Positions 24,900 to 32,349 of a stretch of DNA of 64,000 nt are shown here, piece by piece. The stretch is from Pantoea cypripedii (GTDB taxonomy: Bacteria > Pseudomonadota > Gammaproteobacteria > Enterobacterales > Enterobacteriaceae), in assembly GCF_011395035.1 (NCBI RefSeq), contig NZ_CP024768.1, forward strand, positions 1,747,732-1,811,731. The letters are read 5' to 3'. Under the pieces are notes generated by a model. It saw only the letters and a list, made by a program, of their open reading frames with translations. It was not told the origin of the DNA and made no database searches. A program made the position numbers and the translations under genes. Position 1 is the first letter of the stretch, and every line of letters starts with the position of its first letter.

Positions 24900-24946
24900 T
24901 TCATTGATATACGATGCGCCAATTGCCACTGCTTCTGGCTGTTAAA

Positions 24947-25690
24947 ATGAAAGTTCATTTATCTGCCGACTATCAGTCGGAAACCTGGTTTTATCCAGCA
25001 TATTCATTAGCGGGCCAGTTAACTGCGGTTGAGCTGGTAACGCAATTTGTCCACGACAGCGCGCCAATCACGCTGCCGCAGGATTTGCTATTGCCGCAAT
25101 TAGACGATGCACAGCAATTGCGCCTGTTGCAGAGCCAGCTGACGCTGCTGGAAAAGTACCGCGACTTTTTTGAGTTAAATCAAATTACCGCTTTGGTTCG
25201 TATTGATGATTCAATGGCGGTAACGCTGCTGGATAGTGAATTTCTGTTAAGAAAATTCAAACAACTCCCGTTTATTGTTTTGGATATCAGCGAAACGTTT
25301 CCCCAATTATCACAGGGGAAATCACATCCACTTTTGAGCGCGCTAAAAAGTGAGTTTCGTTTATCTCTTTCACAATTCGGTGCCGGAGCAACACCGGCAA
25401 ATGCGGTTTATGATAATCTTTTTAGCGTGTTAAAACTGGATAAGAATTTTATTCAGGGATTGGCAAAACGTGCATCTTTTATACCCTTTATTCAGACGGT
25501 TATAGACAATTTCAGCGGCAATGCGTCGCAGATTATTATTTGCGGCATTGATGATGCAACTATGCTGGAGAAAGTGACGGAACTTAGCGGTGCACATCTG
25601 CAGGGTAGCCTGTTTCCGGTGGTCAAAGCCGAACGCTTAAACGATCTGATATATCCTGACGTAACGCTTAATTCTCCGTCACAGCAGTAA
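24947..25690 (+). CDS. ydiV: YdiV-like degenerate EAL protein, probable anti-FlhDC factor
   Basis: EAL-fold protein without a catalytic EAL motif; in Salmonella and E. coli YdiV binds FlhD, lowers flagellar gene expression and promotes FlhDC turnover. Similarity to E. coli YdiV is modest but collinear: MKV start, FYPAYS...LTAVELVTQF, the LPFIVLDISETFPQLSQGK region, FGAGATPANAVYDNLFSVLKLDKNFIQ and a final GSLFPVV. Position between nlpC and selO is the same. I start at 24947, where alignment with E. coli begins; an in-frame ATG at 24914 adds 11 residues and neither has a strong ribosome site. Catalytic acidic residues for c-di-GMP hydrolysis are missing. Confidence 0.85.
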   Translation: MKVHLSADYQSETWFYPAYSLAGQLTAVELVTQFVHDSAPITLPQDLLLPQLDDAQQLRLLQSQLTLLEKYRDFFELNQITALVRIDDSMAVTLLDSEFLLRKFKQLPFIVLDISETFPQLSQGKSHPLLSALKSEFRLSLSQFGAGATPANAVYDNLFSVLKLDKNFIQGLAKRASFIPFIQTVIDNFSGNASQIIICGIDDATMLEKVTELSGAHLQGSLFPVVKAERLNDLIYPDVTLNSPSQQ

Positions 25691-25788
25691 ACCTTTCGCC
25701 TGTCGCCCCGGTAGTGCCCGCGTTACAATAACCATTGATTCTCAACCCAATCGTGGTGTCTGAAAACTGAGCACCTCGCGGAGTGACT

Positions 25789-27228
25789 ATGCAGTTTACC
25801 AATAGCTGGCAGCAGGAGTTGCCGGGATTCTACAGTGCGCTGGCACCGACCCCGTTGCAGGGCGGACGTCTGTTGTATCACAACGCGCCTTTGGCTGCTG
25901 AGATGGCGCTGGACCTCTCCTTATTCACTGGCGACGGACATGGCGTATGGTATGGGCAGGCGTTATTGCCGGGTCAGGAGCCGCTGGCACAGGTCTATAG
26001 CGGCCATCAGTTTGGTGTCTGGGCTGGGCAGCTTGGCGACGGACGCGGTATCCTGCTGGGTGAACAATTGCTGGCGGATGGGCGTAAACTCGACTGGCAT
26101 CTTAAAGGCGCAGGGCTGACGCCTTATTCACGCATGGGCGACGGGCGCGCGGTTATCCGTTCCACGGTGCGTGAATTTCTCGCCTCAGAGGCACTCCATC
26201 ATCTGGGGATCCCCACCACGCGCGCGCTAAGCCTGGCAATTGGCGAGGAGCCGGTGCTGCGTGAAACTCAGGAACGCGGAGCGATGCTGATGCGCATCGC
26301 GGAGAGCCATTTACGTTTCGGTCATTTTGAACATTTCTACTATGGTGGTGAGCAGGATAAGGTACGTCAGCTGGCGGACTATGCCATTCGTCATCACTGG
26401 CCAGCATTGCAGGATCAGGCGGACCGTTATCTGTTGTGGTTTACCGATATTGTGAAACGTACCGCCAGCCTGATCGCCCAGTGGCAGAGCGTCGGTTTTG
26501 CCCACGGGGTGATGAACACCGATAACATGTCGCTGCTGGGGCTGACCATTGATTACGGCCCCTATGGTTTTCTTGATGATTATCAGCCGAACTTTATCTG
26601 CAATCACAGCGATTATCAGGGGCGTTACGCTTTCGACAATCAGCCTGCGGTGGGATTGTGGAATCTCAACCGTCTGGCACACGCATTGTCCGGCCTGATG
26701 ACCACCGATCAATTGAAACAGGCACTGAGCCACTACGAGCCAGAACTGATGCGGGTGTGGGGCGAGAAAATGCGCGCCAAACTGGGGCTGCTGACCCCGG
26801 ATGCCAATGACAACGTGATTCTCACCGGATTGCTGGCGCTGATGACTCAGGAGCGTAGCGACTACACGCTGACCTTCCGTCTGCTCAGTGAAACGCAGCA
26901 GCAGCAAACACGTTCACCGTTGCGGGATGAGTTTATCGATCGTGAAGCCTTTGATCGCTGGTATGAGGGATATCGTCAGCGTCTGCTGCAGGACGAAGCC
27001 AGCGATGAAGAGCGGCAGAAGGTGATGAAAGGTGCGAATCCGGCGCTGGTGTTACGTAATTATCTTGCGCAGCAGGTGATTGATGAGGTTGAACGCGGCG
27101 AAACGACCGCGCTGGAACGCCTGCATCTGGCATTACAGCAACCATTCAGTGACGAAGCCGTCAGCGCAGAACTGCGCCAACGGCCACCTGAATGGGGGAA
27201 AACGCTGGAGGTGAGCTGCTCCAGCTAA
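25789..27228 (+). CDS. selO: SelO, protein adenylyltransferase (pseudokinase fold)
   Basis: SelO (YdiU) has a kinase-like fold with inverted ATP binding and AMPylates Ser/Thr/Tyr on target proteins, linked to redox stress. Seen: AQVYSGHQFGVWAGQLGDGRGILLGE, the LKGAGLTPYSRMGDGRAV loop, HGVMNTDNMSLLGLTIDYGPYGFLDDY (metal site) and the end EVSCSS, where eukaryotic SelO has selenocysteine and this one has Cys. The ATG at 25789 has GGAG 5 bases upstream; the GTG at 25783 overlaps that site. 479 residues (E. coli 478). Convergent with aroH across only 9 bases. Confidence 0.96.
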   Translation: MQFTNSWQQELPGFYSALAPTPLQGGRLLYHNAPLAAEMALDLSLFTGDGHGVWYGQALLPGQEPLAQVYSGHQFGVWAGQLGDGRGILLGEQLLADGRKLDWHLKGAGLTPYSRMGDGRAVIRSTVREFLASEALHHLGIPTTRALSLAIGEEPVLRETQERGAMLMRIAESHLRFGHFEHFYYGGEQDKVRQLADYAIRHHWPALQDQADRYLLWFTDIVKRTASLIAQWQSVGFAHGVMNTDNMSLLGLTIDYGPYGFLDDYQPNFICNHSDYQGRYAFDNQPAVGLWNLNRLAHALSGLMTTDQLKQALSHYEPELMRVWGEKMRAKLGLLTPDANDNVILTGLLALMTQERSDYTLTFRLLSETQQQQTRSPLRDEFIDREAFDRWYEGYRQRLLQDEASDEERQKVMKGANPALVLRNYLAQQVIDEVERGETTALERLHLALQQPFSDEAVSAELRQRPPEWGKTLEVSCSS

Positions 27229-27237
27229 GTCAGGCAA

Positions 27238-28284
27238 TTAAAAACGGCTGTCGACGGCGGCAGCCAGTTGCGCCAGCACGTCTGCGCTATCGTCCCAGCC
27301 GAGGCAGGGATCGGTGATGGACTGGCCGTAAACCAGCGGTTCGCCGCTGATGACCTTCTGGTTGCCTTCCTGCAGGAAACTCTCAATCATCACCCCCGCA
27401 ACGGCGCGAGAACCGGTGCGGATCTGCGCCGCAACATCCAGGGCCACGTCACGCTGGCGACGATGTTGCTTCTGACAGTTGGCATGGCTGAAATCAATCA
27501 CCAGCTGTTCAGGCAGATTGAAGTCACGCAGGTTTGCCGCGGCTGCCGCCACATCATCAGCATGGTAGTTAGGCTGACGTCCACCACGAAGAATCACATG
27601 ACCATGTGGGTTGCCGCTGGTCTGGTAAATGGTCATTTGGCCATTTTTATCCGGCGACAGGAACATATGGCTGGCGCGGGAGGCGCGAATCGCATCCACG
27701 GCAATTTGCACATTACCGTCGGTGCCATTTTTAAAGCCAACAGGGCAGGAAAGCGCCGAAGCCATTTCACGATGAATCTGGCTTTCGGTGGTACGCGCAC
27801 CAATCGCGCCCCAGCTGATCAGGTCAGCAATAAACTGGCCGATCACCATATCGAGAAATTCGGTGGCGGTAGGCATCCCCGTGGCGTTGATATCCAGCAA
27901 CAGCTGACGCGCAATAGCAATGCCGCGGTTGACATCATAGCTGCCATCCAGGTCGGGATCGGAGATCAGACCTTTCCAGCCAATCACGGTGCGCGGCTTT
28001 TCAAAATAGGCGCGCATGACAATTTCCAGCCGATCCTTATATTTTTCGCGTAGCACATTGAGGCGTTCGGCGTACTCTAAAGCTGCTTTGGGATCGTGCA
28101 GTGAGCAGGGGCCGATAATCACCAGCAGGCGCGGATCTTCTCCGGTGAGGATACGGGCAATACGTTGACGCGCAGTGGTGACATTGGCGGCAATCTCTGC
28201 CGAAATGGGGTGTTGTTGCGCTAAAGCGGCTGGCATTATCAGGCTACCAATGCGCGCGGTACGCAGTTCATCAGTTTTGTTCAT
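27238..28284 (-). CDS. aroH: AroH-type DAHP synthase (3-deoxy-7-phosphoheptulonate synthase)
   Basis: First enzyme of the shikimate pathway: PEP + erythrose-4-phosphate to DAHP. Class I AroA family. Start at 28284 (MNKTDELRTARIGSL) gives 348 residues, exactly E. coli AroH, the Trp-sensitive isozyme. Seen: LLVIIGPCSLHD (metal Cys61 region), RAYFEKPRTVIGWKGL, GARTTESQIHREMASAL, DFSHANCQKQHRRQ (His) and the end DPCLGWDDS. Position beside selO and ppsR matches E. coli aroH. I did not find a trp operator (CTAG-centred dyad) upstream, so TrpR control is not supported. Confidence 0.93.
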   Translation of the reverse strand: MNKTDELRTARIGSLIMPAALAQQHPISAEIAANVTTARQRIARILTGEDPRLLVIIGPCSLHDPKAALEYAERLNVLREKYKDRLEIVMRAYFEKPRTVIGWKGLISDPDLDGSYDVNRGIAIARQLLLDINATGMPTATEFLDMVIGQFIADLISWGAIGARTTESQIHREMASALSCPVGFKNGTDGNVQIAVDAIRASRASHMFLSPDKNGQMTIYQTSGNPHGHVILRGGRQPNYHADDVAAAAANLRDFNLPEQLVIDFSHANCQKQHRRQRDVALDVAAQIRTGSRAVAGVMIESFLQEGNQKVISGEPLVYGQSITDPCLGWDDSADVLAQLAAAVDSRF

Positions 28285-28456
28285 TGGGATTCTCAAAAAT
28301 CTGTTCTTCGCAACGGTGAAATACCGGGAAGTGATGGTGGTCACAATAAACCATTAACCTGCGATTTCAACCTGCTAAAGCGAAAGGAAATAAAATAAGA
28401 CGGCAGCCCCGCTTTACAAGCGCATCAACGCTGATTCGCTGCTACCGTCCTGAGCG

Positions 28457-29284
28457 TCAATACATGCGGCGCGTCAGTCCCATAATATCGAGGATTTTGG
28501 TGGCAATCTCTTCTACCGAGTAGTTGGTGCTGTTGAGGTAACGAATCTGGTGAGTGCGGAACAACGCTTCTACCTCACCCACTTCGAGGCGACACTGCCG
28601 CATCGAGGCATAACGCGTATTCTCGGCGCGTTCCTGGCGGATGGCCGCCAGACGTTCCGGGTCGATAGTCAGACCAAACAGTTTATGCTGATGAGCACGC
28701 AGCGCGGGTGGCAGTTTCAGGTTATCCATATCATCGGCGATAAAAGGGTAGTTGGCGGCACGCACGCCGAATTGCATCGCCAGATAGAGGCTGGTGGGGG
28801 TTTTACCACAGCGCGAGACACCGAGCAGGATCACTTGTGCATCCTCAAGGCCGCGCAGGGAAATACCATCGTCATGCGCCAGGGTGTAATCGATGGCGGC
28901 GATACGGGCATCGTATTTGCCGAGATTACTGGCCGTCAGCCCGTGGGTACGATGGGCAACCGGCATGGAGGGCACCCCCAGTTCACTTTGCAGCGGGCCA
29001 ACCAGCGCCTGCACGATGTCCTGACAGAACCCCTCGCTCTCCAGAATTATTTCCCGCACATCGGGCGTCACGATAGAAAAGAACACCAGCGGACGCACGC
29101 CACTTTGCTGATAAAGCGCGTTGATTTGTGCTTTAACTGCCTGAGCACGCTGCACATTTTCTACAAAGGGCAGGGTTACGCTATTGGTATTGACCGGGAA
29201 CTGCGACAGCACGGCATGGCCCAGCACTTCAGCAGTGATGGCGGTGCCATCGGAAATATAGAACACGCTGCGTTCAGCACTCAT
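28457..29284 (-). CDS. ppsR: PpsR, PEP synthase regulatory protein (bifunctional kinase/pyrophosphorylase)
   Basis: DUF299 enzyme that inactivates PEP synthase by ADP-dependent phosphorylation of a Thr next to its catalytic His and reactivates it by Pi-dependent dephosphorylation. The P-loop-like GVSRCGKTPTSLYLA (about 151-165) and the SDGTAITAEVLGHA N-terminal motif are clear; the end KILDIMGLTRRMY is nearly identical to E. coli. Start at 29284 (MSAERS, 276 residues) fits the family; an in-frame start at 29302 lacks a ribosome site. Divergent from its target ppsA. Confidence 0.95.
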   Translation of the reverse strand: MSAERSVFYISDGTAITAEVLGHAVLSQFPVNTNSVTLPFVENVQRAQAVKAQINALYQQSGVRPLVFFSIVTPDVREIILESEGFCQDIVQALVGPLQSELGVPSMPVAHRTHGLTASNLGKYDARIAAIDYTLAHDDGISLRGLEDAQVILLGVSRCGKTPTSLYLAMQFGVRAANYPFIADDMDNLKLPPALRAHQHKLFGLTIDPERLAAIRQERAENTRYASMRQCRLEVGEVEALFRTHQIRYLNSTNYSVEEIATKILDIMGLTRRMY

Positions 29285-29490
29285 AATGGGAAATATCCTC
29301 ATGGTAACTTTTGCGTAACATTAGCGTTGTTGAAATTTCATTTTACAGGATAATAAAACGAAATATCCATATAGCAGACAACATCGCCGGCTGTGTATTA
29401 ATCTAAATACCAATATAGATGAAATGGCGTTTTGGAAATCATCCTTTTTCCCGGTTATTTTGCTTCGCGCACAAAATAAAGTCCGATTCT

Positions 29491-29582
29491 GTTGCGCAAC
29501 AAAATGCAACAGCTAACCCTCTGAAAATGGGAATTTTATCGCTGAAGCAATCTGTTAGCGTTAATTGAGCCTGTTGCGCAAC
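29491..29582. repeat. Two copies of palindrome GTTGCGCAAC in the ppsR-ppsA spacer
   Basis: Exact GTTGCGCAAC at 29491-29500 and 29573-29582, 82 bases apart. The first lies within a larger CTGTTGC...GCAACAG dyad (29489-29512). The divergent spacer (29285-29732) also carries a Cra-like site. The same 8-base core TTGCGCAA occurs near pykF and purR. Confidence 0.6.
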
Positions 29583-29626
29583 TCTGCTAATTGCGGGTAC
29601 TAATCCGATTTTTCATTTCTTTCACT

Positions 29627-29640
29627 GCTTTAACGATTCA
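29627..29640 (+). promoter_or_regulatory. Candidate Cra (FruR) site upstream of ppsA
   Basis: The complement of GCTTTAACGATTCA reads TGAATCGTTAAAGC, close to the Cra consensus TGAAWCGNTTNA. It lies about 95 bases before ppsA, which Cra activates in E. coli. One half is strong and the other weak. Confidence 0.5.
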
Positions 29641-29732
29641 ACACTTAGTCTTTATTTAACGGTTGTGCCAGGCTGTATTTGCGAATAGCAAAATGTTCCA
29701 TGTGCCCCCAATCATTTAAAAGGATAATCTCG

Positions 29733-32117
29733 ATGTCCAATAAAGGCGAACAGCCGCTAGTGCTCTGGTACAACCAGCTTGGCATGCATGATGTTGATCG
29801 GGTGGGAGGGAAAAATGCCTCTCTGGGTGAAATGATTACCAATTTGTCGTCGCTGGGCGTGGCTGTACCCAATGGTTATGCGACCACATCTTATGCTTTT
29901 AATCAGTTTCTCGATCAAAGCGGGCTGAACCAGCGTATCTATGACCTGCTGGACAAGACCGATATTGATGACGTCGATGAACTGGCGAAAGCGGGTAAGC
30001 AGATCCGCCAATGGGTGGTGGATACTCCATTCCAGCCAGAGCTGGAGACAGCGATTCATGATGCTTATCAGCAATTATCCTCTGATGATGCGGACGCTTC
30101 CTTTGCCGTGCGCTCCTCTGCCACGGCCGAAGATATGCCAGACGCCTCCTTTGCCGGGCAGCAGGAAACGTTCCTGAATGTGCAGGGCATTGATGCGGTG
30201 ATGGTAGCCGTGAAGCACGTTTATGCGTCTTTATTTAACGATCGCGCCATCTCTTATCGTGTGCACCAGGGCTACGACCATCGCGGCGTGGCATTGTCGG
30301 CCGGTATCCAGCGGATGGTGCGTTCCGATCTCGCGTCATCAGGTGTGATGTTCACCATCGATACCGAATCCGGCTTTGATCAGGTGGTGTTCATCACCGC
30401 GGCGCTGGGTCTGGGTGAGATGGTGGTACAGGGGGCGGTTAATCCGGATGAATTCTACGTGCACAAACCGACGCTGGCGGCGAATCGCCCGGCAATTGTG
30501 CGACGTAACATGGGTTCGAAAAAAGTCCGCATGGTCTATGCCGATTCACATGAGCACGGCAAGCAGGTGCGTATTGAAGACGTGGCCGAAGCCGAGCGCG
30601 ACCATTTCTGTCTGACTGATGAGGAAGTACAGGCGCTGGCGCGTCAGGCGGTCCTTATTGAGCAGCACTACAAACGCCCGATGGATATCGAGTGGGCCAA
30701 AGACGGCCACACCGGAAAATTGTTTATCGTCCAGGCGCGCCCGGAGACGGTGCGCTCTAACGGCCAGGTGATGGAACGTTACAACCTGCAGGGCAATGGC
30801 AAAGTGGTGGTGGAAGGACGCGCCATTGGTCATCGCATCGGTGCTGGTGAAGTGAAGGTCATTCAGGACATCAGCCAGATGAACCGTATCGAGAAGGGCG
30901 ATGTGCTGGTCACCGACATGACCGACCCGGACTGGGAACCGATCATGAAAAAAGCCTCGGCGATTGTCACCAACCGTGGTGGACGAACCTGCCACGCAGC
31001 GATTATCGCGCGTGAGCTGGGTATTCCGGCGGTCGTGGGTTGCGGTGATGCTACCGATCGTTTGCAAGACGGCCACAAAGTCACCGTCTCCTGCGCTGAG
31101 GGGGATACCGGTTACGTATATGACGATCTGCTTGATTTTGAAGTGACCAGCTCCCAGGTAGATAGCCTGCCGGACCTGCCGTTGAAAATTATGATGAACG
31201 TCGGTAACCCGGACCGTGCTTTTGACTTTGCCTGTCTGCCCAATGAAGGGGTGGGCCTGGCGCGGCTGGAATTCATCATCAACCGCATGATAGGCGTGCA
31301 TCCGAAAGCGCTGCTGGAATTTGATCAACAAACGCCGGAACTGCAAAAGGAAATCCGTCAATTGATGAAAGGCTTTGACGATCCGGTTGAGTTCTATATT
31401 GCACGCCTGACCGAAGGTATCGCCACTCTGGGTGCGGCGTTTGCGCCAAAACGCGTCATCGTGCGTTTGTCTGATTTTAAATCGAATGAGTATGCCAATC
31501 TGGTGGGCGGCGAGCGTTATGAGCCGGAAGAAGAAAACCCGATGTTGGGCTTCCGTGGAGCGGGTCGTTATGTAGCCGACAGCTTCCGTGACTGTTTTGC
31601 CCTGGAGTGTGCCGCCGTGAAACGTGTGCGCAATGACATGGGTCTGACTAACGTCGAAATCATGATTCCGTTTGTGCGTACTGTCGCTCAGGCGGAAGCG
31701 GTGGTTGAGGAACTGGCAAAACAGGGTCTGAAACGGGGTGAGAATGGTCTGAAGGTGATCATGATGTGTGAGATCCCATCTAATGCGCTGCTGGCTGAGC
31801 AGTTCCTGCAATACTTTGATGGTTTCTCCATCGGTTCCAATGATATGACGCAGCTGGCGCTAGGTCTTGATCGTGACTCTGGCGTGGTTTCGGCGCTGTT
31901 TGATGAGCGTAACGACGCGGTGAAAGCACTGCTGTCGATGGCGATTCAGGCGGCGAAGAAACAGGGTAAATACGTCGGTATCTGTGGTCAGGGGCCATCC
32001 GACCATCAGGACTTTGCTGCCTGGTTGATGGAGGAGGGGATCGATAGTCTGTCTCTGAACCCGGATACGGTGGTGGAAACCTGGCTGAGCCTGGCGGAGC
32101 TGGATGCCGGGAAGTAA
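29733..32117 (+). CDS. ppsA: Phosphoenolpyruvate synthase
   Basis: Gluconeogenic enzyme: pyruvate + ATP + H2O to PEP + AMP + Pi. Start at 29733 (MSNKGEQPLVLWYNQLG), with AAAGGA upstream; 794 residues versus 792 in E. coli. N-terminal ATP-grasp domain (FAVRSSATAEDMPDASFAGQQE), swivelling phosphohistidine domain with GGRTCHAAIIAREL (catalytic His, and the Thr that PpsR phosphorylates), and a C-terminal PEP/pyruvate barrel (NVEIMIPFVRTV, GICGQGPSDH). Divergent from ppsR; a strong terminator follows. Confidence 0.98.
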   Translation: MSNKGEQPLVLWYNQLGMHDVDRVGGKNASLGEMITNLSSLGVAVPNGYATTSYAFNQFLDQSGLNQRIYDLLDKTDIDDVDELAKAGKQIRQWVVDTPFQPELETAIHDAYQQLSSDDADASFAVRSSATAEDMPDASFAGQQETFLNVQGIDAVMVAVKHVYASLFNDRAISYRVHQGYDHRGVALSAGIQRMVRSDLASSGVMFTIDTESGFDQVVFITAALGLGEMVVQGAVNPDEFYVHKPTLAANRPAIVRRNMGSKKVRMVYADSHEHGKQVRIEDVAEAERDHFCLTDEEVQALARQAVLIEQHYKRPMDIEWAKDGHTGKLFIVQARPETVRSNGQVMERYNLQGNGKVVVEGRAIGHRIGAGEVKVIQDISQMNRIEKGDVLVTDMTDPDWEPIMKKASAIVTNRGGRTCHAAIIARELGIPAVVGCGDATDRLQDGHKVTVSCAEGDTGYVYDDLLDFEVTSSQVDSLPDLPLKIMMNVGNPDRAFDFACLPNEGVGLARLEFIINRMIGVHPKALLEFDQQTPELQKEIRQLMKGFDDPVEFYIARLTEGIATLGAAFAPKRVIVRLSDFKSNEYANLVGGERYEPEEENPMLGFRGAGRYVADSFRDCFALECAAVKRVRNDMGLTNVEIMIPFVRTVAQAEAVVEELAKQGLKRGENGLKVIMMCEIPSNALLAEQFLQYFDGFSIGSNDMTQLALGLDRDSGVVSALFDERNDAVKALLSMAIQAAKKQGKYVGICGQGPSDHQDFAAWLMEEGIDSLSLNPDTVVETWLSLAELDAGK

Positions 32118-32132
32118 TCAGGCATGATAACT

Positions 32133-32163
32133 GAAACGTTCCGGATAGAGTCCGGAACGTTTC
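32133..32163 (+). terminator. Terminator after ppsA
   Basis: GAAACGTTCCGGA and TCCGGAACGTTTC form a 13-bp perfect stem with loop TAGAG, 15 bases past the ppsA stop. Only a short T run follows (TTTCATTT). Confidence 0.75.
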
Positions 32164-32259
32164 ATTTAAAATGATAAACAGCGGTCACTGTCAAATTTTC
32201 ATATCTCCTTTTTTATATCTCCCCCTTTTTTCTTCAGTGAAATATTTTCTCTTTCGTTA

Positions 32260-32280
32260 ATTCCTGAATGATTCAGGAAT
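32260..32280 (+). promoter_or_regulatory. Perfect dyad upstream of metalloprotease gene 1
   Basis: ATTCCTGAA, TGA, TTCAGGAAT: nine exact base pairs, 70 bases before the first metalloprotease start codon. It may be an operator or an mRNA hairpin. The surrounding sequence is strongly AT-rich and I cannot place a sure promoter. Confidence 0.5.
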
Positions 32281-32349
32281 GTTCTATTTATTCTTTCTTA
32301 AATGCTTTCATTATTAAGGCGGGATTTTATTTAACCGGAGAAACGGACT

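Noticed and set aside
30546..31811. 421-codon open frame antisense to ppsA
   Set aside because: Same reason: ppsA is complete and conserved on the other strand.
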